Of a stretch of 64,000 nucleotides of DNA, positions 41,496 to 49,617 are shown piece by piece. Each line of letters opens with the position of its first letter. The stretch's first letter is position 1. Under the pieces are notes generated by a model. That model saw only the letters and a program-made list of their open reading frames with translations, searched no databases and was not told the DNA's origin. Both the position numbers and the translations under genes were made by a program. Origin of the DNA: Leifsonia sp. ku-ls (GTDB lineage Bacteria > Actinomycetota > Actinomycetes > Actinomycetales > Microbacteriaceae). The DNA lies in the NCBI GenBank assembly GCA_003367665.1, contig QKXI01000005.1:241047-305046 (forward strand), given 5' to 3'.

Positions 41496-42026
41496 TCAGC
41501 GGCGCAGCACGCTCGGCCGCGGCAGGTCCAGCTCCTCCAGCAGGTCGCCGAGCATGCGGTCGAGCTCGAAGCCCGCCTGCGTGACCTTGTTGTTGCCGAA
41601 GCTGCCGAGGCGGCTGCTCGGCTGGTCGACGCTCAGCACCGTTCCGCCGGAGCGGGCGGCGTGCAGCTCGACCCGCAACGGCGTGTACAGGAGCGTGCCG
41701 GGGTCGTGCCGGAACATCCGCGCGGCCGTCGCGTAGTCGCCGATGAGGTAGACGGCGCTCGGGATGTCGGCACCCCCGACGCGCATCACCGGCGTCGGGT
41801 GGTCGGGCCAGAACCGGACGAACCGGTGGATGCCGGGCCCGGCCGACTCGAGCGTCAGCCGCCGCCAGTCGGCGCCCGATGAGAGCAGCTCCCGCAGGTG
41901 CCCGACGTCGAGCGGCGGGACCTCCGCCTCGAAGGCGCGCCGCAGCGTCCCGAAGGCGACGGCGGCCTCCAGCTCGATCCGGTTCACCGATACGGGGACG
42001 ATGCGCTCAGTCGCGGGGAAGGCCAT
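41496..42026 (-). CDS. DUF302-like hypothetical protein
   Basis: This 176-residue soluble protein has IVPVSVNRIELEAAVAFGTLRRAFE near the start, IGDYATAARMFRHDPGTLLYTPLRVELH in the middle and SFGNNKVTQAGFELDRMLGDLLEEL at the end. The middle motif (fxxNPxxAxxMxxxxP-like, here GDYATAARMFRHDPGTLLYTPLR) recalls DUF302, though the Asn-Pro pair is not conserved, so the assignment is tentative. No signal or membrane segment. It precedes nothing on its strand except DUF3072; the EamA gene upstream ends ten bases before it, suggesting co-transcription. Confidence 0.65.
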   Translation of the reverse strand: MAFPATERIVPVSVNRIELEAAVAFGTLRRAFEAEVPPLDVGHLRELLSSGADWRRLTLESAGPGIHRFVRFWPDHPTPVMRVGGADIPSAVYLIGDYATAARMFRHDPGTLLYTPLRVELHAARSGGTVLSVDQPSSRLGSFGNNKVTQAGFELDRMLGDLLEELDLPRPSVLRR

Positions 42027-42036
42027 CCGCCCATTC

Positions 42037-43251
42037 TCACCCGAGGCCGGTGACTCCCCGCTTCGGCGGCACCTGCGGCAGGTCCTCCGCCGAGCCGTCG
42101 TCGCCCAGGCGGGCGACGTACGCGCGCTCGCGTTCGAGCGTGTCGGTCTCCGGGGCGCCGTAGCGCGCGGGGTCCGGGCGGTCGGCGTCCTGCTCGACGG
42201 TGAGGAGCCCGTCCGGGTCCTGCGGGTCGCGCACTCCGGTCAGCCGCACGTCGATGGTCGATTTGTCCTCGTCGTTCGTGTCGTCCATCCCTCCACCATC
42301 CCCGCGGCGGCCACCCGGGGCAAGGGCCGTGGGGGCGGAGGACGCCGCTGCGGGTTCGGCGCGCACGAGGGCGATGCCGCCGAGGATGAGGAGGCCGCCG
42401 AGCAGCTGGAGGAGGCTGAGCTGCTCGCCGAGCAGCAGCCAGGCGTAGAGGGTCGCCGCGACGACCTCCAGCAGGCCGACGAACGAGGCCAGCCGCGAGC
42501 CGAGGATCTCGGTCGCCGTGATGCTGGAGGCGTAGGCGACCGCGGTCGCGAGCACCCCGACCACGGCGATCGGCACCCACCACGCCGTCGGACGGCCGAA
42601 CAGCTCGACGTCGGAGAAGCTGACGGTCACGGGCAGCAGGCCGGTGGCGCCGACCGCGGCGAGCGCGAGCGCCCCGATCAGCAGCCCACCGGAGGCGAGC
42701 GCGACCGGCGGCAGGCCGTCGCTCGGGCGCGCCGCGATCACGTAGAAGGCGGCGCAGCCGACCATGGCGGTCACCGCGAGCAGCAGCCCGAACGGGTCGA
42801 GCGCCCCGGCGCCGCCGGGCGAGACGACGAGCACGAGACCGGCGACGGCGACCGCCGACCCGGCGAGCACCACGGCGTGCGGCATGCGCCGGCTGCGCGC
42901 CCAGGCCACCGCGACGAGCAGCACCGGCGCCAGGTACTCGACGAGGATGCCCGTGGAGACCGGGATGCGCTGGATGGCCGCGAAGTAGAGCACCTGCGTC
43001 CCGGCGACGCCGACCAGCGCCATCCCGAGCAGCCGCCAGCGCCCGCGCCACACCGCCGCCCACCGGCCGCGGACCGCCACGAGCGCGAAGGGCAGCAGGA
43101 CGAGCCCGCCGACCGCGGCCCGGACGGTGACCGCCGCCACCGGCGACCAGCCGCTCTCCAGGAGCGGTTTGACGAAGGCGCCCGACATCCCGAACGTCGC
43201 CGCCGCGAGCAGCGCGATGAGCAGGCCGAGGGAGGTCGGGCGATGCGACAT
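42037..43251 (-). CDS. EamA-family exporter with extra C-terminal tail
   Basis: This 404-residue EamA (DMT) transporter has ten membrane helices in two five-helix repeats. The first repeat contains KPLLESGWSPVAAVTVRAAVGGL and GTQVLYFAAIQRIPV; the second GSRLASFVGLLEVVAATLYAWLLLGE. It probably exports a small metabolite. The usual family length is about 300, and the last 83-100 residues (after a Gly/Arg-rich linker) form an acidic soluble tail that reads like an independent small protein beginning MDDTNDEDKS at 42288. I chose ATG 43251 over GTG 43260 because AGGTGG lies five bases ahead. It is divergent from the CGNR gene. Confidence 0.85.
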   Translation of the reverse strand: MSHRPTSLGLLIALLAAATFGMSGAFVKPLLESGWSPVAAVTVRAAVGGLVLLPFALVAVRGRWAAVWRGRWRLLGMALVGVAGTQVLYFAAIQRIPVSTGILVEYLAPVLLVAVAWARSRRMPHAVVLAGSAVAVAGLVLVVSPGGAGALDPFGLLLAVTAMVGCAAFYVIAARPSDGLPPVALASGGLLIGALALAAVGATGLLPVTVSFSDVELFGRPTAWWVPIAVVGVLATAVAYASSITATEILGSRLASFVGLLEVVAATLYAWLLLGEQLSLLQLLGGLLILGGIALVRAEPAAASSAPTALAPGGRRGDGGGMDDTNDEDKSTIDVRLTGVRDPQDPDGLLTVEQDADRPDPARYGAPETDTLERERAYVARLGDDGSAEDLPQVPPKRGVTGLG

Positions 43252-43262
43252 GAGAGCCACCT

Positions 43263-43292
43263 GTCAGGGTCGAATGAGATTATGATCCTGAC
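43263..43292. promoter_or_regulatory. Operator-like inverted repeat between EamA and CGNR genes
   Basis: GTCAGG (43263-43268) and CCTGAC (43287-43292) are perfect inverted 6-mers 18 bases apart. A TATGAT -10 candidate (43281-43286) lies inside. The position suggests control of both divergent genes by the CGNR protein. Confidence 0.55.
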
Positions 43293-43321
43293 GGTAGTCT
43301 TGTCGCAGGTAAGGAGTCAAC

Positions 43322-43888
43322 TTGCATTTTGCCCCTGACACAGTGGATGCGCTCGAGTTCGCCGTCGCCCTCAGCGACACCGACCCCGGCGCCACCCGCA
43401 GCGGCGAGGACGAGCTCGCCACCACGGAGCAGCTCGCGGCGCTGCTGGCCGAGAACCGCTACTCCGGACGCGTCGACGGCGACGAGGCCGAGCTTCGCGA
43501 GGTGAGGGCCACTCGCGAGCGCATCATGCGCGTCTGGTCGCTCGATCGTGACGAGGCCGCCCTCGAGGTCAACGCGATGCTGGCGGAGGCGCACGCCCTC
43601 CCCTACCTGATGCGCCACGACGGCTTCGACTGGCACCTGCACGCGACGGCTCAGGACGCCCCGCTGGCCGAACGCATCCGTGTCGAGATCGCGCTCGCCC
43701 TCGTCGACGTCATCCGCTCTGGCGAGACCGGCCGTCTGCGAGTCTGCGCCGCGGAGGACTGCACCGGTCTGGTGCTCGACCTCTCCCGCAACGGCTCGAA
43801 GCGCTTCTGCAGCGTCCGCTGCGGCAACCGGGTCAACATGATCGCCTTTCGGGCGCGGCAGGAGCGGCAGGAGGGCGAAGGCGCCTAA
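43322..43888 (+). CDS. CGNR zinc-finger regulator (ABATE domain)
   Basis: This 188-residue predicted transcription factor begins with TTG at 43322, seven bases after AAGGAG. An N-terminal helical ABATE domain (residues about 5-135) is followed by the CGNR treble-clef zinc finger, with Cys in RVCAAEDCTGL and FCSVRCGNRVNMIAFRARQ at about 140-180. The basic tail after CGNR is expected to contact DNA. It sits between two paralogous EamA exporters, divergent from one and overlapping the other tail to tail by three bases, so it probably controls one or both in response to a ligand. Confidence 0.87.
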   Translation: MHFAPDTVDALEFAVALSDTDPGATRSGEDELATTEQLAALLAENRYSGRVDGDEAELREVRATRERIMRVWSLDRDEAALEVNAMLAEAHALPYLMRHDGFDWHLHATAQDAPLAERIRVEIALALVDVIRSGETGRLRVCAAEDCTGLVLDLSRNGSKRFCSVRCGNRVNMIAFRARQERQEGEGA

Positions 43889-44841
43889 GTCGGCGACGAC
43901 GTCACGGCGTCGCCCGGCCGGCGCGCCGGCGGGAGGGTCCCGGCCGGCCGCTCCGCCCGCACCAGCACCACCCCGGCGAGGATGCACGCCCCGCCGACCA
44001 GCTGCAGCGGCGTCGGCCGCTCGCCGAGCAGCAACCAGGCCAGGAGCACGGCGAAGACGACCTCCGTCAGGCCGGCGAACGACGCCAGCCGGGAGCCGAG
44101 CCGCCGCGAGCCCGCGAGGCTGAGCGAGTACGCCAGGGCGGTCGCGACCAGCGCGACGACCGCCATCGGAAGCCACCACGGCAGCGTCGCCCCGCCGAGC
44201 ACGACGGGCCGGGCGGAGACGGTGAGCGACAGCAGGCCGGTGAACCCGACCGCGACGGTGGCGGCGGCGCCGACCAGCAGCCCGCAGCTCACCAGCGCGA
44301 GCGGCGGAAGGCCGGGCGTCGGCACCGCGGAAATCAGGTAGTAGCCGGCCAGGCACACGGCCGCGGCCAGCGCCAGGGCGATGCCCGCCGCATCCATCGC
44401 CCCGCCGGACCCGAACGGGTCGACGACGAGCACGACGCCGGTCACGCTGGCGACGGCTCCCGCGACGACGACCAGTCGCACCGGAGTTCCGCGCAGCCAG
44501 CCGAGCACGACGATGAGCACCGGCGCGCTGTACTGGATGAGCAGTGCCACCGCCACCGGGAGCCGCTGCACGGCCGCGAAGTACAGCACCTGCGTGCCGG
44601 CCACCGCCACCAGGCCGTAGCCGAGCACGAGGCGGGCGTTCCGGAGCAGCGGCCGCAGGTCGCCGCGAAGGGCAAGCACCGCCGGGACCGCCAGCAGCAG
44701 ACCGCCGAGCGCCACGCGCACGGCGACGGCCGCCGCGGGCGACCAGCCCGAGTCCAGCAGCGGCTTCAACAGGATGCTGCTTGTGCTGAACGACGCCTGG
44801 GCCGCGAGCATCGCCGCAAGCCCGGCACGCTGGCCTCTCAC
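43885..44841 (-). CDS. EamA-family exporter, second paralogue
   Basis: This 318-residue EamA exporter of normal family length has ten helices in two repeats. It shares KPLLDSGWSPAAAVAVRVALGGLLL and GTQVLYFAAVQRLPV with the first paralogue, so the two arose by duplication. It begins with GTG at 44841. Its stop overlaps the CGNR stop on the opposite strand. The upstream monooxygenase gene ends four bases before this start, so it may be co-transcribed with that gene and metY. It is expected to export a small molecule; the substrate is unknown. Confidence 0.87.
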   Translation of the reverse strand: MRGQRAGLAAMLAAQASFSTSSILLKPLLDSGWSPAAAVAVRVALGGLLLAVPAVLALRGDLRPLLRNARLVLGYGLVAVAGTQVLYFAAVQRLPVAVALLIQYSAPVLIVVLGWLRGTPVRLVVVAGAVASVTGVVLVVDPFGSGGAMDAAGIALALAAAVCLAGYYLISAVPTPGLPPLALVSCGLLVGAAATVAVGFTGLLSLTVSARPVVLGGATLPWWLPMAVVALVATALAYSLSLAGSRRLGSRLASFAGLTEVVFAVLLAWLLLGERPTPLQLVGGACILAGVVLVRAERPAGTLPPARRPGDAVTSSPT

Positions 44842-44845
44842 CCGG

Positions 44846-46165
44846 TCAGAAGTCCGTCAGGTTGGCGCGGATGCCGCCGTTCCCGTACTCGCGGCGCAGG
44901 ATGCCGCGCCGGCGCAGCACGGGGACCAGCTCGTCCAGGTAGCGGTGCAGCGTCACCGGGTGCAGGTCGCCGGAGAAGATGAAGCCGTCGTTGTCGGCCT
45001 CCTCCCCGATCTCCTCGATGAAGTCGGCGATCTGCTCGGCGGTGCCCACGAAGCCGGCCCGGTCGGCGATGCGGCCCTTGACCACCTTCGGCGCGATCAG
45101 CTCGCGCAGCGTGACGCCCTCGCGGACGCCCTGCTTGCCGAACAGGCCCTTGATGCTCCCCTGCGACACGTGGTCGCCGAACACCGACACGTCGAACGGC
45201 TCGTCGAGCGAGAGCACCGTGAGGTCGGTCTCCAGGTCGCTCGACTGGCCGGCGAGCGCCCGGTACAGCTCCTCGTCGGTCGGGTGCTTCGACGCCTCGA
45301 CGACGCGGCGCGCCTCCTCGTCGCTCGGCACGACCTCCGGCTTGAACACGAACAGCACCTTGATGCCGTCGGGATCGCGGCCGGCGGCGACCGCGGCGTC
45401 CCGCACCTTCAACCGGTAGTCGCGGATGCTCTGCGCGTCGAGCGGCGCGAGCGCCAGCTGCACGTCGGAGTGCGTGCCGGCGAAGGCGATGCCGCGCGGC
45501 GATCCGCCGGGCGAGACGATCGCGGGGTCGCCCTCGCGGAACGGCACCGCGTTGAGCGGGCCCGCCAGCCGGAAGTACTCGCCCTCGTGCTGGAACGGCC
45601 GGATCTTCGCGCCGTCGGCGAAGTGCCGGGTCGCCGGGTCCTGCACGAGCGCGTCGTCGTCCCAGCTGTGCCACAGCCTCCGAATGACGCTCAGCCACTC
45701 CTCGGCACGGTCGTAGGCGGCGTCGTGCGACAGGGCCGGGAGGCCGAGGTGGCGTGCGCTGCCGACGTCGGTCACGACGTTGACGCCGAGCCGGTGGTCG
45801 CTCAGGTGGTGCAGGGTCGCGAACTGCCGCGCGGCCACGTACGGCGGGTAGGCGCCCGCGTTGATGGTAGGCGCGACGCCGAGGTGCGTCGTCGCGTCGA
45901 GCAGGTACGGAGACAGGATCAGCGGGTCGTGCTTCGGACCGCCGTACGCCTCGCGCACACGGAGGTCGATCGTCTCGGGGAAGCCGAGCGACAGGGCGTC
46001 CTCGATGATGACGAGGTCGAGTCCTGCTTGCTCCAGCTCGCGCGCGGACTGCTGGTAGAGGTCCGGCCGGGTCCAGTCGTAGCCCCAGTCCCAGTACGGG
46101 TGGCCCCAGCCCTGCGGGCCGAAGCCGCGGCTGAAGAACCAGCCGAAGTGCTGCAGTCGGGCCAT
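44846..46165 (-). CDS. NtaA/DmoA-type FMN-dependent monooxygenase
   Basis: This 439-residue bacterial luciferase-like flavin monooxygenase of the NtaA/SnaA/DszA branch has WGHPYWDWGYDWTRPDLYQQ at the start, ELEQAGLDLVIIEDAL, ATTHLGVAPTINAGAYPPYVAARQFATL split over residues about 92-120, and a C-terminal TIM-barrel part (LIAPKVVKGRI, EQIADFIEEI). It needs a separate flavin reductase. Relatives desulfurise organosulfur or oxidise chelates. Its ATG at 46165 lies five bases after the stop of metY, so the pair may handle an organosulfur source that releases sulfite or sulfide. The substrate is not identifiable. Confidence 0.88.
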   Translation of the reverse strand: MARLQHFGWFFSRGFGPQGWGHPYWDWGYDWTRPDLYQQSARELEQAGLDLVIIEDALSLGFPETIDLRVREAYGGPKHDPLILSPYLLDATTHLGVAPTINAGAYPPYVAARQFATLHHLSDHRLGVNVVTDVGSARHLGLPALSHDAAYDRAEEWLSVIRRLWHSWDDDALVQDPATRHFADGAKIRPFQHEGEYFRLAGPLNAVPFREGDPAIVSPGGSPRGIAFAGTHSDVQLALAPLDAQSIRDYRLKVRDAAVAAGRDPDGIKVLFVFKPEVVPSDEEARRVVEASKHPTDEELYRALAGQSSDLETDLTVLSLDEPFDVSVFGDHVSQGSIKGLFGKQGVREGVTLRELIAPKVVKGRIADRAGFVGTAEQIADFIEEIGEEADNDGFIFSGDLHPVTLHRYLDELVPVLRRRGILRREYGNGGIRANLTDF

Positions 46166-46170
46166 GCCGG

Positions 46171-47493
46171 TTACCTCCCCGCCGCGGCGACCACGGCGTC
46201 GTCCACGGTCACGTCCGCCTCGGCGACGGCCGCGAGCCCGCGCGCGAGGTCCTCGATCAGGTCGTCGGCGTCCTCCAGCCCGATGGACAGGCGGAGCAGT
46301 CCGGCTCCGATGCCCGTGCGCTCGCGCACGCCGTCGGGCAGGTGCGCGTGCGTCGTGGACGCGGGATGCAGAATGAGCGAGCGCACGTCCCCGATGTGGG
46401 TCATGCGGCTGAACAGCTGCACCGCGTCGTAGAATCGCTCGGCCGCAGCCGCACCGCCGCCGAGCGTGAACCCGAGCACCGCGCCCTGGCCGCGCGGCAG
46501 GTACCGCTGCGCCAGCTCGTGCGACGGGTGGGACGGGAGCCCGGCGTAGTCCACGCTCACGACCTCCGGCTGGGCCTCCAGCCAGCGGGCCACGGCGAGC
46601 GTGGTGTCCGACTGCCGCTGCACGCGCAGCGACAGCGTCTCGATGCCCTGCTGGATGAGGAACGCGTTGAGCGGCGAGAGCACCGGCCCGAACAGCGAGG
46701 CGACGACCGAACGCGCGAACGCGGTGTAGGCGCCGGCGCCGTGCGCGTCGACGTAGCTGGCGCCCTCCAGCCACTCGTCCGGCTCGGTCAGCTGGGCGAA
46801 CGGCGACGTCGCCCAGTCGTAGCCGCCCTGGTCGACGACGACGCCGCCCAGCGTCGAGCCGTGGCCGCCGAGGTACTTGCTCGCGGAGTGCACGACGATG
46901 TCCGCGCCGAAGTCGCCCGGCCGCAGCAGGTAGGGCGTCGCGAGCGTGTTGTCGACGATGAGCGGGATGCCGTTCTCGTGCGCGATCTCGGCGACGCCGA
47001 CGACGTCGAGCACGTCGTTGCCGGGGTTGGCGATCGACTCGCCGAACAGCGCCCGCGTGTTCGGCCGCACCCGGCGCCGCCACTCGGCGAGATCGGTCGG
47101 GTCGTCGACGAACTCGATGTCGATCCCCAGCCTGCGCAGCCCGTTCTCGAACAGCCCGCGGGTGCCGGAGTAGACGTTCTGCGCCGACAGCACGTGGTCG
47201 CCGGCCTGCACGAGGGCGAGCAGAGCCACCGTCAGCGCTGCCTGCCCGCTGCCGACCGCGATCGCGTCCCGGCCGCCCTCCAGCGCGGCGACGCGGCGCT
47301 CCAGCGCGGCAGTCGTCGGGTTGCCGGAGCGGCTGTAGGTGTAGCCGGGCTCCTCTCCGCCGAAGCGGCCCTCGGCGTGGGCGAAGCTGTCGAACTCGAA
47401 TCCGGCGGTGAGGTAGATCGGGGTCACCCGGGCGCCGTGGGCGGCATCGCGGGCCTCCCCCGCGTGGACCTGGGCTGTGCTGAACTGCGGCAT
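46171..47493 (-). CDS. metY: O-acetylhomoserine aminocarboxypropyltransferase (sulfhydrylase)
   Basis: This 440-residue Cys/Met metabolism PLP enzyme makes homocysteine from O-acetylhomoserine and sulfide. Motifs are TAGFEFDSFAHAEGRFGG, YTYSRSGNPTTAALERRVAALEGG split over residues about 50-75, and the PLP lysine in HSASKYLGGHGST at about 205. The end (LLRLSIGLEDADDLIEDL) is family-typical. I chose ATG 47493, which gives the normal N-terminus MPQFSTAQVHAGE, though AGGGGG is directly adjacent; a GTG at 47511 is the alternative. It precedes the flavin monooxygenase by five bases, suggesting sulfur assimilation in concert. Confidence 0.92.
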   Translation of the reverse strand: MPQFSTAQVHAGEARDAAHGARVTPIYLTAGFEFDSFAHAEGRFGGEEPGYTYSRSGNPTTAALERRVAALEGGRDAIAVGSGQAALTVALLALVQAGDHVLSAQNVYSGTRGLFENGLRRLGIDIEFVDDPTDLAEWRRRVRPNTRALFGESIANPGNDVLDVVGVAEIAHENGIPLIVDNTLATPYLLRPGDFGADIVVHSASKYLGGHGSTLGGVVVDQGGYDWATSPFAQLTEPDEWLEGASYVDAHGAGAYTAFARSVVASLFGPVLSPLNAFLIQQGIETLSLRVQRQSDTTLAVARWLEAQPEVVSVDYAGLPSHPSHELAQRYLPRGQGAVLGFTLGGGAAAAERFYDAVQLFSRMTHIGDVRSLILHPASTTHAHLPDGVRERTGIGAGLLRLSIGLEDADDLIEDLARGLAAVAEADVTVDDAVVAAAGR

Positions 47494-47595
47494 CCCCCTA
47501 TGGTGCGGCACCGGGCGCCGGCGGGTGGCTTCTGTTGCGGAAAGCTACGGGGGCGTGCAGTTCTGGCCGATGCGCTACTCTGGGTGAGCGATATC

Positions 47596-47610
47596 CGAAC
47601 ACGGCGTTCG
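47596..47610. promoter_or_regulatory. Operator-like palindrome before aromatic hydroxylase
   Basis: CGAAC-ACGGC-GTTCG is a perfect 5-bp inverted repeat 35 bases before the GTG of the MobA-like gene. It resembles sites of aromatic-pathway regulators, but no such regulator gene is adjacent. Confidence 0.45.
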
Positions 47611-47644
47611 CATAGTGAACGACTTACGACGAAGTGAGGTTCCC

Positions 47645-49537
47645 GTGCAGTTCCACCACCACGGCTACGTCTCCGGCGACCCGCGCATCCACGAGCCCGC
47701 AGGGACCGGCATCGACCGCCCGACCGAGCTGCCGGACGAGGTGGACGTGCTCATCGTGGGCACCGGCCCGGCCGGCATGATCGCGGCCGCGCAGCTCTCC
47801 CAGTTCCCGAACGTCGTCACCCGGATCGTCGAGCGCCGCCCCGGCCGGCTCGCCATCGGGCAGGCCGACGGCATCCAGGCGCGCAGCGTGGAGACGTTCC
47901 AGGCGTTCGGGTTCGCCGAGCGGATCATCGCGGAGGCGTACCGCATCACCGAGATGGCCTTCTGGAAGCCCGACCCGGCCGACCCGTCGCGCATCGTGCG
48001 CACCGCGCGGCCCGTGGACGACCCGACCGGTGTCAGCGAGTTCCCGCACCTCATCGTCAACCAGGCGCGCGTGCTCGACTACTTCGCCGAGGTGATGGCG
48101 AACTCGCCGTCGCGGATGACGCCGGACTACGGGTACGAGTTCGTGAGCCTGGAGGTCGGGGAGGGCGAGCATCCCGTCGCCGTCACGCTGCGCAGGACCG
48201 CCGGACCCGACGAGGGCACGGAACGCGTCGTGCACGCGAAGTACGTGGTCGGGGCCGACGGCGCGCGCAGCAAGGTGCGCGAGGCGATCGGCTGCCACCT
48301 GGCCGGCGACCAGGCGAACCACGCCTGGGGGGTGATGGACGCGCTGGCGGTCACCGACTTCCCGGACATCCGCACCAAGTGCTCGATCCAGTCGGAGGCG
48401 GGCAACATCCTCCTGATCCCGCGCGAGGGCGGCTACCTGTTCCGGATGTACGTCGACCTGGGCGAGGTCGCACCCGACGACAAGGGCGCCGTGCGCTCGA
48501 CCTCGATCGAGCAGATCATCGCGAGGGCGAACGAGATCCTGCACCCGTACACGCTCGACGTGCGCAACGTCGCCTGGCACAGCGTCTACGAGGTGGGCCA
48601 CCGCCTCACCGACCGCTTCGACGACGTGCTCCCGCACGAGCTCGGGATGCGCACGCCGCGCGTGTTCATCACCGGCGACGCCTGCCACACCCACAGCGCG
48701 AAGGCCGGCCAGGGCATGAACGTCTCCATGCAGGACGGCTTCAACATCGGCTGGAAGCTCGGCCACGTGCTCGACGGCCGCTCGCCCGAGTCGCTGCTCG
48801 CGACCTACTCGGCCGAGCGCCAGGTGGTGGCGAAGAACCTGATCGACTTCGACAAGGAGTGGTCGACGCTGATGGCGAAGAAGCCGGAGGAGTTCGAGAG
48901 CCCGTCGGAGCTGGAGGACTTCTACGTGGCCACCGCCGAGTTCCCGGCCGGCTTCATGACCCAGTACGCGCCGTCGCTGATCGTCGGCGAGCCGGCGCAT
49001 CAGGAGCTCGCGAGCGGCTTCCCCATCGGCAAGCGGTTCAAATCGGCGCCGGTGGAGCGCGTGTGCGACGGCAACCCGATCCATCTCGGCCACCACGCCC
49101 GCGCCGACGGCCGCTGGCGCGTCTACGTGTTCGCCGACGCGGCCCGTGCGGGCGAGCCGTCCGCGGTCGCGGACCTGGCCGAGTGGATGTCGACCTCGCC
49201 GGACTCCCCGCTGGCCGCGACGCCGGCCGGCGCCGACCCGGACGCCTGGTTCGACGTGAAGGTGATCTACCAACAGGACCACGCGGCGGTCGACCTCGGC
49301 GTCGTGCCGCCGCTGTTCCTGCCGCGGGTGGGTCCGTTCGGCCTGATCGACTATGAGAAGGTGTACGCGGCAGACCCGTCCGACGACATCTTCGCCGTGC
49401 GCGGCATCGACCGCGGCGGCGCGATCGTCGTGGTGCGGCCGGACCAGTACGTGGCGCACGTGCTGCCCCTGACGGCGACGGACGAGCTGGCCGCGTTCTT
49501 CCGCCCGATCCTGGCGACGCGGGAGCTCGCGCGGTAG
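47645..49537 (+). CDS. MobA-like FAD-dependent aromatic hydroxylase
   Basis: This 630-residue class A flavoprotein hydroxylase resembles 3-hydroxybenzoate 4-monooxygenase/phenol 2-monooxygenase. FAD motifs are VGTGPAGMIAA (about 37), DG-motif VVGADGARSKVREAIG and FITGDACHTHSAKAGQGMN. The C-terminal domain (about 470-630) is thioredoxin-like, needed for dimerisation in this branch. It should hydroxylate a phenolic ring with NADPH and O2. The GTG at 47645 is five bases after AGTGAGGT; the upstream GTG at 47615 has no ribosome site. It is monocistronic, followed by a terminator; ring-cleavage genes are not present here. Confidence 0.9.
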   Translation: MQFHHHGYVSGDPRIHEPAGTGIDRPTELPDEVDVLIVGTGPAGMIAAAQLSQFPNVVTRIVERRPGRLAIGQADGIQARSVETFQAFGFAERIIAEAYRITEMAFWKPDPADPSRIVRTARPVDDPTGVSEFPHLIVNQARVLDYFAEVMANSPSRMTPDYGYEFVSLEVGEGEHPVAVTLRRTAGPDEGTERVVHAKYVVGADGARSKVREAIGCHLAGDQANHAWGVMDALAVTDFPDIRTKCSIQSEAGNILLIPREGGYLFRMYVDLGEVAPDDKGAVRSTSIEQIIARANEILHPYTLDVRNVAWHSVYEVGHRLTDRFDDVLPHELGMRTPRVFITGDACHTHSAKAGQGMNVSMQDGFNIGWKLGHVLDGRSPESLLATYSAERQVVAKNLIDFDKEWSTLMAKKPEEFESPSELEDFYVATAEFPAGFMTQYAPSLIVGEPAHQELASGFPIGKRFKSAPVERVCDGNPIHLGHHARADGRWRVYVFADAARAGEPSAVADLAEWMSTSPDSPLAATPAGADPDAWFDVKVIYQQDHAAVDLGVVPPLFLPRVGPFGLIDYEKVYAADPSDDIFAVRGIDRGGAIVVVRPDQYVAHVLPLTATDELAAFFRPILATRELAR

Positions 49538-49538
49538 C

Positions 49539-49569
49539 GCCGAGTGGTGACATCCTGTCGCCACTCGGC
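49539..49569 (+). terminator. Terminator of aromatic hydroxylase gene
   Basis: Stem GCCGAGTGG/CCACTCGGC (49539-49547/49561-49569) encloses a smaller palindrome GACA-TCC-TGTC. A partial repeat, GACATCATGTCGCC, follows at 49579-49592. The structure starts just after the stop codon. Confidence 0.75.
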
Positions 49570-49617
49570 GTGGATTCCGACATCATGTCGCCATTCGCGG
49601 GCGGCTAGCCTGGCGGG

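Noticed and set aside
46166-47083. 745-codon frame fusing the flavin monooxygenase to an upstream extension
   Set aside because: The extension lies in another frame of metY. The family start MARLQHFGWFFSRGFG begins at 46165.
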